DNA of 64,000 nt, taken from assembly GCF_000518085.1 (NCBI RefSeq), contig NZ_JACX01000009.1, forward strand, positions 36,347-100,346, given 5' to 3'. The stretch comes from Bartonella grahamii ATCC 700132. Lineage in GTDB: Bacteria > Pseudomonadota > Alphaproteobacteria > Rhizobiales > Rhizobiaceae. Both the position numbers and the translations under genes were made by a program. Under the pieces are notes generated by a model. It did not search any database, was not told the origin of the DNA, and saw nothing but the letters and a program-made list of their open reading frames with translations. The first letter of the stretch is position 1. Each line of letters begins with the position of its first letter. Shown here piece by piece: positions 48,710 through 60,362 of this stretch.

Positions 48710-50086
48710 ATGGCACGTAATCGTATTCAATTTATTTGTCAAAATTGTGGAACTGTCCATTCTCGTTGGGCGGGAAAATGTAGTGCTTGTGGAGAATGGA
48801 ATTCCCTTATCGAAGAAACTATAAATGGCGGCATAGGAAGTGGTCCTAAGCAGAGTGCTCGTAAAGGACGCATCGTCACACTCACATCTCTTTCTGGAAA
48901 TATCGAAGATGCTCCACGTATTCATTCTGGTATTGCTGAACTTGATCGTGTTACCGGTGGGGGCTTTGTCCGTGGATCAGCACTCCTTGTTGGAGGTGAT
49001 CCAGGTATTGGTAAATCAACATTGCTGACACAAACAGCCGCTGCTTTATCACGTAAAGGATATAATGTCATCTATGTTTCAGGTGAAGAGGCTATTGCGC
49101 AAATTTGTCTGCGCGCACAAAGGCTTGAAGCTAACAATACAGAAGTGAAACTTGCTGCTGAAACCAATGTTGAAGATATTCTGGCAACCTTAAGCGAACA
49201 TAAAAACCTTGATATGGTGATTATCGATTCGATTCAAACCCTATGGTCAGATACAGCAGATTCATCACCCGGCACTGTCACACAAGTACGTATCGGTGCT
49301 CAAGCAATGATCCGCTTTGCCAAGAAAACAGGAGCCGCCGTTGTTCTTGTTGGTCATGTTACAAAAGATGGGCAAATTGCTGGTCCTCGAGTCGTTGAAC
49401 ATATGGTTGATGGCGTTCTCTATTTTGAGGGTGAAGGAGGACATCATTATCGCATTCTTAGAACTGTAAAAAATCGCTTCGGACCAACAGATGAAATTGG
49501 TGTCTTTGAAATGTCTGATAAAGGATTACGCGAAGTGATAAATCCATCCGAATTGTTTTTAGGAGAACGTAATGAAAAAGCACCAGGTGCTGCTGTTTTT
49601 GCGGGAATGGAAGGGACACGCCCGATACTCGTAGAAATTCAAGCGCTTGTTGCTCCTTCTTCCCTTGGGACACCAAGACGTGCGGTTGTCGGATGGGATG
49701 GAAATCGCCTTTCTATGATTCTTGCCGTTTTAGAAGCCCATTGCGGCATTCGTTTTGGACAGCATGATGTCTATCTGAACGTAGCAGGTGGATATCGCAT
49801 ATCAGAACCCGCTGCTGATTTAGCTGTAGCCGCTGCTTTGGTATCTTCTCTTGCCAATATCGCATTGCCAACGGATTATGTATATTTTGGTGAAGTCAGT
49901 CTTTCAGGAGCTACCCGCGCTGTTTCACATTCAGCACAGCGCATCAATGAAGCAAAAAAACTAGGCTTTCAAGGAGCATTTCACCCCACAACAACAACCG
50001 AAATGATGAAATCGCTCAATTTTCAACAAAAAACTTTCTCCGACCTTCCCGAACTCGTTGCTACTCTTACCGTAAGTAAAAAATGA
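48710..50086 (+). CDS. radA: DNA repair protein RadA
   Basis: Promotes branch migration in recombinational repair. The 458-residue protein carries the zinc finger Cys10-Cys13-Cys24-Cys27, a RecA-like ATPase with Walker A GGDPGIGKSTL (about 95-105), the RadA-specific KNRFG motif (VKNRFGPTDEIG), and a Lon-protease-like C-terminal domain (GGYRISEPAADLAVAAAL). The normal family architecture is complete. Confidence 0.97.
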   Translation: MARNRIQFICQNCGTVHSRWAGKCSACGEWNSLIEETINGGIGSGPKQSARKGRIVTLTSLSGNIEDAPRIHSGIAELDRVTGGGFVRGSALLVGGDPGIGKSTLLTQTAAALSRKGYNVIYVSGEEAIAQICLRAQRLEANNTEVKLAAETNVEDILATLSEHKNLDMVIIDSIQTLWSDTADSSPGTVTQVRIGAQAMIRFAKKTGAAVVLVGHVTKDGQIAGPRVVEHMVDGVLYFEGEGGHHYRILRTVKNRFGPTDEIGVFEMSDKGLREVINPSELFLGERNEKAPGAAVFAGMEGTRPILVEIQALVAPSSLGTPRRAVVGWDGNRLSMILAVLEAHCGIRFGQHDVYLNVAGGYRISEPAADLAVAAALVSSLANIALPTDYVYFGEVSLSGATRAVSHSAQRINEAKKLGFQGAFHPTTTTEMMKSLNFQQKTFSDLPELVATLTVSKK

Positions 50087-50213
50087 TCTGCACCACAGAT
50101 ATGATAATATAGAAAAAACTCTATAAAATACAAAAGATCCTTGCTATAAGAACAAAAAATATATTTGCACACAGACTTAGAAGAACACAACTTTATGTAT
50201 AAGGAACAAACAA

Positions 50214-50795
50214 ATGATCATAACAATCCTTGATGGAATTGTCGTAGTAATCATCCTGTTGTCCGCTTTTCTTGCTATGCTTCGAGGGTTTTCACGTGAA
50301 GTGTTATCGTTGATTTCTTGGGCAGTTGCAGCTATTACGACACTGTTTTTATTCAAGCCTGTCTTACCTTTCTTTGAACACTATCTCTCTAATAAAATGA
50401 TTGCATTGATCACAACATTGGTCACGATTTTTATTATTGTTCTCATTATTACTTCAATTATTACAATGAAGATCTCTGATTTTATTATTGATAGTCGAAT
50501 TGGTGTCCTTGACCGTGCTATTGGTTTTATTTTTGGAGCACTTCGCGGTTTACTTATCATGGTCATCGGTATGTTGCTGATTAATGCACTGATTAAACCC
50601 GAGCTTCAAGCGAATTGGTTAAAAAATGCAAAAACAAGGCCTATTTTAGATTCACTAGGACAAAAAGTTTGGGAAATACTCCCAAAAGATATTGGATCGG
50701 TTCTCGAAAAGGCGGAAAATTTGTTTAAAGACAGCAATAAACATACGTATGAGCAACACTCTCATGAAAAGATAATTTTAAAAAATAGAGAATAG
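50214..50795 (+). CDS. cvpA: CvpA family membrane protein
   Basis: A 193-residue protein with about four membrane segments. The family signature is present (ILDGIVVVIILLSAFLAMLRGFSREVLSLISW) in part: the GFSREVLSLISW segment is diagnostic, as is SRIGVLDRAIGFIFGALRGLL. Elsewhere the family affects envelope homeostasis, colicin V production and purF expression. It lies upstream of purF, as in E. coli and Rhizobiales. Confidence 0.9.
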   Translation: MIITILDGIVVVIILLSAFLAMLRGFSREVLSLISWAVAAITTLFLFKPVLPFFEHYLSNKMIALITTLVTIFIIVLIITSIITMKISDFIIDSRIGVLDRAIGFIFGALRGLLIMVIGMLLINALIKPELQANWLKNAKTRPILDSLGQKVWEILPKDIGSVLEKAENLFKDSNKHTYEQHSHEKIILKNRE

Positions 50796-50870
50796 TTTTT
50801 CATGAGGAAAGAGAACTAAATGATGTAGAATGTGATATTAATGATTCCTTCGTATCACAACTGAAAGAAT

Positions 50871-52363
<1,493 letters not shown>

Positions 52364-52364
<1 letters not shown>

Positions 52365-53116
52365 TGATGACAAAATGTGACTTTAGTCTCCATGGGCGTG
52401 TTGCACTTGTTACTGGCGCATCAAGAGGAATTGGCTATTATTTGGCACTCGAGCTTGCTGCACGCGGCGCTCATATTATTGCTCTTGCACGAACAGTCAG
52501 TGGACTTACTGAATTAGATAATCAAATCCGAGAAAAAGGGGCTCATGCAACCCTTGTTCCCCTTGACTTGCATCATATGGAAAACATCGATACTCTTGCT
52601 ATCTCAATTGCCAAACGCTGGAAAAAACTTGATATTATCGTTGCAAACGCAGGAATCCTTGGAACACTCTCACCAATAGCGCATATAGAAAACACGGTAT
52701 TTGAAGATGTTTTTCAAATAAATCTTTTCAGCCAATGGCGCTTAATGAAAGCTGTTGAGCCTTTATTACGAGAATCTGATGCTGGACGAGCCATTCTGTT
52801 ATCCTCAAGCGTTGCGCATGCTGCGCGCCCTTTCTGGGGAGCTTATGCAGCCTCTAAAGCGGCTTTAGAGATGATTGCCCGCTGTTGGGCAGAAGAACTT
52901 AAACAAACCCCTATAAAGGTTAATTGTGTCAACCCTGGTGCCACACGCACTGCCATGCGCGCTGAAGCTATGCCCGGTGAAGATCCACAAACTCTCCCTT
53001 CACCACAAGAGGTTGCAAAAAAGATAGTACATTTGTTATCACCTGATTTAAAAGAAACTGGAAAACTCTTTAATGTCCATAAAAATCGGTTTGTAGATTA
53101 TCATGTACCTGACTGA
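52364..53116 (+). CDS. Short-chain dehydrogenase/reductase
   Basis: A 250-residue SDR. It has the nucleotide motif TGASRGIGYYLALELAARG, NAG (VANAGILG), the catalytic Ser (LLSSSVAHAA) and YxxxK (YAASKAALEMIA). The substrate cannot be assigned. It is translationally coupled to purF by a TAATG overlap, which is common in Rhizobiales, though no purine role is known to me. Confidence 0.88.
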
Positions 53117-53186
53117 TCATCATCGGAGAAGTAAATCGTTTAACTCTCTCTTTTTCCTGTGCTTCTCAACAGAAGAATGAAACACT

Positions 53187-54026
53187 TTATGATTCTTGGA
53201 TAGCTTTAGCATCAGCCTTTTTCTCTTCTAAAGTAGCACGTTTATTATAAGCGATAAAACTACAGGGGAGAAAAATCATATAGCTAACAGCTGTAATCAA
53301 TAAAGTTTTCCATGTGTAAGTCGCAAGAAAACCGACATAAATAACAATGACCAACATGCATGGTATAACGATATCGCGCCTTAAATTTTGATCAATTGTT
53401 TTTGCATTCCATACTGGTAAACGACTAATCAAAAGAAAAGCAATAATTACAGTATAAAGACTAAAAAATAATGCCCACCCCCAATTGGGGACCAAACCAA
53501 GAGCGCCTAAATAGGTAGGCAATAAAAGGAGTAATGCTCCTGCTGGTGCTGGAACACCAACAAAATAACTTTTCTGCCACTTAGGTATATTGGTGTTATC
53601 CAACATCACATTAAAACGTGCTAATCGCAAACAACAAGCAACACAATAGACAAGGGCTGCAACCCAACCAATGTGATTTGCTTGATTCAAGATAAAGGAA
53701 TAAACAATAAGTGCAGGGGTAACACCAAAATTTATAACATCAGCAAGAGAATCCATCTGTGCCCCAAAAGATGAACTACCATCTATTAAACGGGCAATGC
53801 GACCATCAGCACCATCTAAAACTGCGGCCAAAAGCACCATTAAAATAGCAGCTTCATAGCGATGTTCAAAAGCCAAACGAATGCTGCTCATCCCTGCACA
53901 AATTGCTAAAATAGTAATGATATTGGGAATGACATACCGCATTGATGTAGGTGAACGTCGCCGACTTGCAACATCATCATGCTGCCCCTCAGGATTGAAT
54001 GAAGAAAATGGCGAAAAATTTTTCAT
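53187..54026 (-). CDS. pssA: CDP-diacylglycerol-serine O-phosphatidyltransferase
   Basis: Makes phosphatidylserine from CDP-diacylglycerol and serine in the membrane. The 279-residue product has about eight helices and the CDP-alcohol motif in LDGADGRIARLIDGSS followed by GAQMDSLADV, so all aspartates are present. It lies 8 bases after psd in the same direction, forming the phosphatidylethanolamine pair. Confidence 0.95.
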   Translation of the reverse strand: MKNFSPFSSFNPEGQHDDVASRRRSPTSMRYVIPNIITILAICAGMSSIRLAFEHRYEAAILMVLLAAVLDGADGRIARLIDGSSSFGAQMDSLADVINFGVTPALIVYSFILNQANHIGWVAALVYCVACCLRLARFNVMLDNTNIPKWQKSYFVGVPAPAGALLLLLPTYLGALGLVPNWGWALFFSLYTVIIAFLLISRLPVWNAKTIDQNLRRDIVIPCMLVIVIYVGFLATYTWKTLLITAVSYMIFLPCSFIAYNKRATLEEKKADAKAIQES

Positions 54027-54034
54027 TGTGAGTC

Positions 54035-54733
54035 CTAATCGTATCTGAAGTCCGTTGTGGCACTCTTATCATCAAAAGAACCCAAAACTGTTTCTCCAGC
54101 AATTGCTGTCTGTCCAACTGCAACACGCAATTTCATTTCTGTTGGTATATAAATATCAAGGCGAGAACCAAAACGAATCAATCCAAATCGCTCACCAGTC
54201 ATAACGGCATCGTTTTCTTTTGACCAACAAACAATCCGGCGTGCAACCATTCCCGCTATTTGTACGATACCGATTTTACCATGTTTGCTATCAATTACCA
54301 CACCATTACGCTCATTAAACTGGCTAGCTTTATCAAACTCAGCATTGGTAAATCGACCTGGATGATAAACGATAGACTCTACTGTACCACTGATAGGAAT
54401 ACGATTAATATGGCATGAAAAAATGTCCATAAAAATGGAAATACGGATCATTTCATCTTTCCCTAATCCTAATTCTTCAGGTGGAACACATGATTCCACA
54501 AATGAAATACGCCCATCGGCAGGCGACATAACCCAATTTGAATTCAAAGGGACCACACGATCTGGATCACGGAAAAAGTATATACACCACACCGTGAGAA
54601 CGAGACCAAACCAAAACAACGGACTCCATATCCAACCAAGGATGAGCGAAATAACAAAAAATGCTACAATAAAAGGATAACCCTCTTTATGAACCGGTAC
54701 AAAGCTATTATGGAAAGATTGCAGAATACTCAT
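54035..54733 (-). CDS. psd: Phosphatidylserine decarboxylase proenzyme
   Basis: Decarboxylates phosphatidylserine to phosphatidylethanolamine. The short 232-residue PSD-A type has an N-terminal membrane segment, [11 protein letters not shown] and [16 protein letters not shown]. The self-cleavage site is in VLGSF with Ser219, which becomes the pyruvoyl group. It is adjacent to pssA. Confidence 0.96.
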   Translation of the reverse strand: MSILQSFHNSFVPVHKEGYPFIVAFFVISLILGWIWSPLFWFGLVLTVWCIYFFRDPDRVVPLNSNWVMSPADGRISFVESCVPPEELGLGKDEMIRISIFMDIFSCHINRIPISGTVESIVYHPGRFTNAEFDKASQFNERNGVVIDSKHGKIGIVQIAGMVARRIVCWSKENDAVMTGERFGLIRFGSRLDIYIPTEMKLRVAVGQTAIAGETVLGSFDDKSATTDFRYD

Positions 54734-54850
54734 ATAATTTCCTATTCATCGTAAACTTAAACAAGCAACAAATCTTTTTGTTCCTCTTGTATCTTTTTAT
54801 GTATTTAATCAATCACTCCATATAAAGATATAGATTACATTTTGCCCTAT

Positions 54851-56734
54851 TTATTTTTTACGATTAACAACACTCGTCTCATCTTCTTCACGTATTTTAC
54901 GTAACTTTTCTTCAGCTTTCGATGCTTCAAGCTGCTTATTCCACATTGAAGCATATAAACCTTTCTTGCGTAAAAGCTCTGTATGCGCCCCATTTTCAAT
55001 AATACGACCACTTTTAAGAACCAAAATTTCATCAGCATTGATAACAGTAGAAAGACGGTGAGCAATAATCAATGTTGTACGTCCACGGCTTACAATATCC
55101 AATGCTTGTTGAATTTCCTGTTCCGTTGCCGTATCAAGAGCCGATGTTGCTTCATCTAGAATAAGAAGTGGGGGGGCTTTTAAGAGAGTCCGTGCAATAG
55201 CCACACGTTGTTTTTCACCACCTGATAATTTGAGACCTCGCTCTCCTACCATAGACTGAAAACCTTCCGGTAAAATTTCAATAAATTTTGATATTTGTGC
55301 CATTTCAGCAGCTTTGCGCATTTCTTCATCTGTAGCACTTGGACGCCCATAGCAAATATTATAGGCAATTGTATCATTAAATAACACTGTATCTTGTGGG
55401 ACCATGCCAATCGCTTCACGCAAACTCTTTTGTGTTACGTCACGAATATCCTGCCCGTCAATTGTGATAGAACCCGCGTCAACATCATAAAACCGAAAAA
55501 GCAACCGAGAAATAGTTGATTTACCTGCACCAGATGGACCGACAATGGCGACTGTTTTTCCTCCAGGAACTTCAAAATCAATATCTCTGAGAATCTGACG
55601 TGTCGAATCATAGGAAAACTTTACCTGATGAAAACGAATGGTCCCATCCCCTATCTCTAACGGTTTAGCATCCGATTTATCAACGATCTCCTTCTGAACA
55701 TCTAAAAGATCAAACATTGCTTCAATATCCGTTAAACCTTGTCGAATATCACGATAAATTGAACCAATAAAATTCAGTGGAATGGAAAGTTGCATTAAAA
55801 GTGCATTAATAAAAACAAAATCACCCAAAGTTTGTGTTTTATAAAAAACTTCATAAGCTGACATCAGCATCATGATCGTCATTCCAATACCAAAGATAAG
55901 AGCCTGACCAAAATTAAGCCAGCTTAACGATGTCCAAATCTTTGTTGCGGCTTTTTCATAACCTACCATAGAAGCATCAAATCGATCGGCTTCTAGAGTT
56001 TCATTGCCAAAATATTTCACCGTTTCAAAATTCAAAAGAGAATCAACTGCACGCGTATTGGCCTCAGTATCTGCTGTATTCATTTGTTGCCGAATACGAA
56101 TGCGCCAATCACTCGCCTTAATGGTAAACAAGATATATAATCCAACCGTTGCAACAACGATGAGAAGATAATGCCACCCATAACTTATGTAAAATACAAG
56201 TGCCGTTAATATAAACTCTAGAACTGTCGGTACTGTGTTCAGAATTGAAAATCTTACGATCGCTTCAATTCCTTTTGTACCACGCTCAATCACACGAGAA
56301 AGCCCACCAGTTCGGCGTTCCAAATGAAATCGCAAGGATAACTCATGCATATGTACAAAGGTTTTATAAGCCAATTGACGAACAGCATATTGACCAACAG
56401 TGGCAAAAAGAGAATCGCGTAATTGATTTAATCCAGCCTGCATAATACGTGCGACATTATATGCCAAAACGAGCATGATGGGAATAATCAAACTGGATGG
56501 GAACCATTCAGGTAGCTGAAAGCTTGAATCAAGCACATTCGTAGAATATTTAAAGAAATACGGTACAGATATGAGAACGAGCTTAGCCAAAACAAGATAA
56601 AATATTGCCCATAGCACACGTATTTTTAGATCACGTCGCCCTACTGGCCACATATAGGGCCATAAATTGTAAAGTGTGTGCAGAGTTCTGCCTGTATCTG
56701 ATGATACAGTTTTTGTCATTTCATTGCGTTTCAT
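54851..56734 (-). CDS. Atm1-type ABC transporter, fused permease and ATPase
   Basis: A 627-residue half transporter that acts as a dimer in the inner membrane. A six-helix permease (about residues 40-340) and an ATP-binding domain are fused. The ATPase has Walker [16 protein letters not shown], signature LSGGEKQRVAIARTLL and Walker B LLILDEATSALD. The RHLERRTGGLSRVIERGTKG-like loop (FHLERRTGGLSRVIERG) is characteristic of the mitochondrial Atm1/HMT1 group, which exports glutathione-linked or Fe-S related compounds. Such genes are usual beside psd in Rhizobiales. Confidence 0.9.
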   Translation of the reverse strand: MKRNEMTKTVSSDTGRTLHTLYNLWPYMWPVGRRDLKIRVLWAIFYLVLAKLVLISVPYFFKYSTNVLDSSFQLPEWFPSSLIIPIMLVLAYNVARIMQAGLNQLRDSLFATVGQYAVRQLAYKTFVHMHELSLRFHLERRTGGLSRVIERGTKGIEAIVRFSILNTVPTVLEFILTALVFYISYGWHYLLIVVATVGLYILFTIKASDWRIRIRQQMNTADTEANTRAVDSLLNFETVKYFGNETLEADRFDASMVGYEKAATKIWTSLSWLNFGQALIFGIGMTIMMLMSAYEVFYKTQTLGDFVFINALLMQLSIPLNFIGSIYRDIRQGLTDIEAMFDLLDVQKEIVDKSDAKPLEIGDGTIRFHQVKFSYDSTRQILRDIDFEVPGGKTVAIVGPSGAGKSTISRLLFRFYDVDAGSITIDGQDIRDVTQKSLREAIGMVPQDTVLFNDTIAYNICYGRPSATDEEMRKAAEMAQISKFIEILPEGFQSMVGERGLKLSGGEKQRVAIARTLLKAPPLLILDEATSALDTATEQEIQQALDIVSRGRTTLIIAHRLSTVINADEILVLKSGRIIENGAHTELLRKKGLYASMWNKQLEASKAEEKLRKIREEDETSVVNRKK

Positions 56735-56850
56735 AAAGTCCTTACTTCTCTATCATCCACACGAAAAAGGCAAAATACCCCCCTGTGGTTGTTTATAGAT
56801 TTATCTCTTCATTACGCTTCCAATAAGCTATACCCACTCGTTATTTAAAG

Positions 56851-57525
56851 TTAGACTGTTTTTGAAAAAGGAACAAGAAATAATCCACTATACAATTTAT
56901 TATTTTGATCTGTATTTTCATACCACTCTGCTGCAAATAAATTTTCAACTTTTACATGGTTTTTTTTCAATTCTGCCTGAAGCCACTTTTTTGTTTTACC
57001 AATCTCTTTAAGTCCATCATCAATAACTTCACCATTTTCTATTAAAATCGTCGATTTCTTCCCCTCTTCCTTTTTAATGACAGTGAAATCACCATTGGTT
57101 TCCAAACGAACAAAAGCGGCTTCATGTAAGTGACACCCTTTAAGACGTAACATCGTAATGAGATCATTAACATTGATCCCTAAGTTCTTAATCTTATCTA
57201 TTTGGAAAACCCCATCTAAAACTAATGTAACATTCCGCCCTGCAATAAGACGACGAAAAAAAACTGAATAGCGTGCAAAAAAATTAAAAGATGTAATCAA
57301 GGTTTGCCAGATGAGTAAAACAAGCAATAATTGAATGCTACTAATATTCTGATTATAGATAACGCCTCCAATAATACCTCCCATAACAAAATTACTGACC
57401 AAATCAACTGGTGTCATCTGACTAAGACTGCCCCGCCCCGTCGTTCTTAAAATAAATAAGAAGGCAACAAGACCTACAGCCAGCTTAAGCGCGATATATC
57501 CATAATGATATAAAAATTCCATCAA
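56851..57525 (-). CDS. YetF-like DUF421 membrane protein
   Basis: A 224-residue DUF421 protein with three N-terminal helices and a soluble C-terminal domain (about residues 100-215). FILRTTGRGSLSQMTPVDLVS is the family start. The segment RLKGCHLHEAAFVRLETNG belongs to the soluble domain. Such proteins are known from stress and spore-coat contexts, but the function is unsettled. Starts at 57525 or one codon later. It follows cysS in the same direction. Confidence 0.88.
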   Translation of the reverse strand: MMEFLYHYGYIALKLAVGLVAFLFILRTTGRGSLSQMTPVDLVSNFVMGGIIGGVIYNQNISSIQLLLVLLIWQTLITSFNFFARYSVFFRRLIAGRNVTLVLDGVFQIDKIKNLGINVNDLITMLRLKGCHLHEAAFVRLETNGDFTVIKKEEGKKSTILIENGEVIDDGLKEIGKTKKWLQAELKKNHVKVENLFAAEWYENTDQNNKLYSGLFLVPFSKTV

Positions 57526-57567
57526 ACTTTCCTCCCTTTATTTATGTAAGCTGCTGGAATAGAAAAA

Positions 57568-59076
57568 TTAAAATCGTTTTATTTCCCACACAGTTATGCG
57601 CTCACCACTCTGCGGATCCTTACTGTCTTTTAAAAGAACCCCCTCGGCTGCAAGCTCATCACGAATTGTATCCGCTGCTTCCCACTCTTTATTATGGATA
57701 AGTCGTAGCCTTTCAGCAATCCGTTGATCAATAAATTTTGAATCAAGAAAAGTTTTTTTTATAAATAATGGGCAGTCTATTTCTTTAATCCATTCTTGTC
57801 GTAATAGTCCTAATAAATTCATCCCATTAGAAAGAGCCAGCGCATTCCCTTCTTTATAAAACTTTCGCAAAAGAGTCAGTGCTTTTGGAGTATTAAGATC
57901 ATCACTGAGTGCATCTATCAAAGTATCATTAATTGCTTCATTGTTTTCCATCTCACTTTTTTTGCTGCGAAGCAATTCATACCAACGATACAGTTCGCCA
58001 CTCGATTGTATTAAACGCTGCGCTGTCCAATTTAATGGTTCACGATAATGCGTTTGCAACATCGAAAAACGCGCAGACAAACCAGCCCAATTTTTCTTCA
58101 TTTCATCGATTAAAATACCATTAAACTCCAAAAAATTATTCTCTAAAACAGAACGAATAGTTATGAAATTGCCAAAGCTTTTCGACATCTTTTTGCCTTC
58201 AACTTGTAAAAAACCATTATGCATCCAAAAATTTGCCATTCGCTCCGTCCCAAAAGCTGAACAACTTTGTGCAATCTCATTTTCATGATGAGGAAAAATT
58301 AAATCAAGTCCACCACCATGGATATCAAAAACATTCGCGGTCGGATCATCACAGGTTAAACCACCGCCATAGGGCGCTAATAACTTTGCCATTGACATCG
58401 CAGAACATTCAATATGCCAACCTGGACGACCTAAAACAGGAATTCCGGCCGGCGATTCCCAACCTGGCTCCCCTTCCACAGAAGGCTTCCATAAAACAAA
58501 ATCCATCTCTTCCCTTTTATAAGCAGCAACATCGATACGCGCCCCCGCTCTCATTTCGTCTAAAGAACGATTTGCGAATGCCCCATAATGGGGAGGATTT
58601 TTTATGCTACTTACAGAAAATAATATATGATTTTCCGCTTTATAAGCGTGCCCCTTTTCAAGCAATCTTTCAATTAAAGAGCGCATTTCCTCTAAATGCT
58701 CGGTTGCGCGCGGCTGACTGGTTGGTAATAGACAACCAAGTGCTATTGTATCTTGTTGAAACTGGCAATATGTACGTTCTGTTAATTGACGAATGGCGTC
58801 ATTCAATGACAAGTTTGGATATTCAAAAACTGCTCGTGCATTAATTTTATCATCAACATCTGTAATATTACGCGCATATAGAACATGCTCATTGCCATAA
58901 ACATGACGCAATAAACGAAATAAAATATCAAAAACAATGACAGGGCGTGCATTTCCTATATGCGCATAATCATAAACTGTCGGCCCACAAACATAAAGAC
59001 GTACTCTTGTCGGATCTATTGGTGTAAAATTTTCTTTTTTACGTGTCAGCGTATTATAAAATCGCAACTCTTTCAT
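57568..59076 (-). CDS. cysS: Cysteinyl-tRNA synthetase
   Basis: Charges tRNA-Cys. The start at 59076 ([17 protein letters not shown]) gives 502 residues; an ATG 4 codons upstream is less likely. It has the zinc-binding Cys in [17 protein letters not shown] with the HIGH-type motif HIGN. The other zinc ligands are in HIECSAMSM and PHHENE. The KMSKS motif is intact in [10 protein letters not shown]. Length is slightly above the family norm. Confidence 0.97.
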   Translation of the reverse strand: MKELRFYNTLTRKKENFTPIDPTRVRLYVCGPTVYDYAHIGNARPVIVFDILFRLLRHVYGNEHVLYARNITDVDDKINARAVFEYPNLSLNDAIRQLTERTYCQFQQDTIALGCLLPTSQPRATEHLEEMRSLIERLLEKGHAYKAENHILFSVSSIKNPPHYGAFANRSLDEMRAGARIDVAAYKREEMDFVLWKPSVEGEPGWESPAGIPVLGRPGWHIECSAMSMAKLLAPYGGGLTCDDPTANVFDIHGGGLDLIFPHHENEIAQSCSAFGTERMANFWMHNGFLQVEGKKMSKSFGNFITIRSVLENNFLEFNGILIDEMKKNWAGLSARFSMLQTHYREPLNWTAQRLIQSSGELYRWYELLRSKKSEMENNEAINDTLIDALSDDLNTPKALTLLRKFYKEGNALALSNGMNLLGLLRQEWIKEIDCPLFIKKTFLDSKFIDQRIAERLRLIHNKEWEAADTIRDELAAEGVLLKDSKDPQSGERITVWEIKRF

Positions 59077-59088
59077 TATTGACTCCAT

Positions 59089-59578
59089 AGACGATATTAT
59101 GCACCGCTCCTTTTAGATGCATCTTATCTCAAATTATCGTATTACGCGGTTTAGGCTAAAAACTTTTTTCTTATAGTAAATTCTTCTTACCATTTCCCAT
59201 TGTATTCACGGCTGTATCCATCATTTATCATAAAAACAATCTATTTTATTTGATTGAACAAAAGCATTCTATCATTAGAGATGCTTTCCCTTCTTAAAGA
59301 AAACGAGCTTAGAAAAAATTCTATAGGCAACACAATATAAAATAAACCTATGTGAAAAATAGATAGCTTGCAGGAAGCAAATCTTAAATTTTTAACCACA
59401 CAAAGCTTCGTCAGTATTTTCAATATTCCACAATGGGTTCCTTACTGCCTCTTACGCCCTATATTTTATAATCAATAATTGAGAATAATGTAGCAATTAA
59501 CTCTATTTTTTTACACCGTTCTCATGACAAAATTATTTCATCTGTACAGAGTTTTATTCAAAGAAAGCAATAAAAATA
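59089..59578. other. Non-coding interval cysS-TIGR02301 gene
   Basis: About 490 AT-rich bases that hold divergent promoters for cysS and the exported protein. No structure worth naming and no repeat copy are visible. Confidence 0.5.
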
Positions 59579-59947
59579 ATGCGTAATAGATTGATGAACA
59601 TCATTATTTTAATATTTCTTGTCATTTCAATGCCAACCTTTGCGCAACAATCTCCACCTTATGAAAAAAAATTACTCCGACTAGCAGAAATTTTGGGATC
59701 ATTGCATTCTCTCCAAAATCTTTGCGAGCCTCCAACAAACCAATGGTATGATTATATGAATGCACTAATTGAAGCAGAATACCCCATTCCACAAAGACGT
59801 GCTTATTTTTATGAAGCGTTTAATGAAGCGTATCGTGCTTTCTCAGAAAATTATCACCATTGTACCCAAGCAGCCATTGAAGCCAATCAAAGATACATTG
59901 AGGAAGGAAGAATTTTATCTGAAAATCTTCTCATGCATTATAAATAA
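59579..59947 (+). CDS. TIGR02301-family exported protein
   Basis: A 122-residue protein with a signal peptide (to TFAQ, about residue 23) and a mature part of mainly helical sequence. The family features LGSLHSLQNLC and EAEYPIPQRRAYFYEAFNEAYRAF are clear; two Cys (LCEPP, HHCTQA) could form a disulfide. This TIGR02301 family is limited to Rhizobiales and relatives. Function unknown; the periplasm is the likely place. Confidence 0.82.
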   Translation: MRNRLMNIIILIFLVISMPTFAQQSPPYEKKLLRLAEILGSLHSLQNLCEPPTNQWYDYMNALIEAEYPIPQRRAYFYEAFNEAYRAFSENYHHCTQAAIEANQRYIEEGRILSENLLMHYK

Positions 59948-60362
59948 TTAATCTATACAAAAAATATCTTTCTCAATTTTAGCGATATCAATGATACTCC
60001 TCTCACAAATGCGGGGAGCAATAAACCAGCTCTGAAAACAGAGAGACGTTTAAAGAATAATGTCTCGACACGCTTTTATTCGTATGCGCCTTTTTCCCAT
60101 ATAAAACCGTTCTTTGGCTTCCTCTCCACACCTCAAAGGACAAAGATTTTTAACTAAATTTGCTCTGTAAATAATCTAGGTTCTTGTTGAACAAGGTTCC
60201 TCTTGGCTTCCCACTCATGTAATTTGCTTCATAGTTTCTACAAACAAGCCTAAGAATATTCACCACGCATAAAAAAACACTTATGTGCCAAAAAGGCAGA
60301 CATACCCTATATCACCACTCTAAAAGATGGTATTTTACGGCATACTTATAATTTTAATCTGT
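59948..60362. other. Non-coding convergent interval with repeat-tail copy
   Basis: 415 bases. Bases about 60120-60175 resemble 7050-7110. Bases 60260-60341 match the tail of repeat copy A (CACTTA..., then TATATCACCACT and GGTATTTTACGGC). A small CTCTG/CAGAG hairpin (60030-60043) lies after the exported-protein gene. No gene is present. Confidence 0.55.
60260..60345 (+). repeat. Tail segment of dispersed repeat
   Basis: Shares AAAAAACACTTA, then TATATCACCACT and GATGGTATTTTACGGC (C for T and small differences) with 7408-7490. Only this tail part and a left block near 60120 are recognisable; the TTGCAC core is missing here. Confidence 0.55.
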
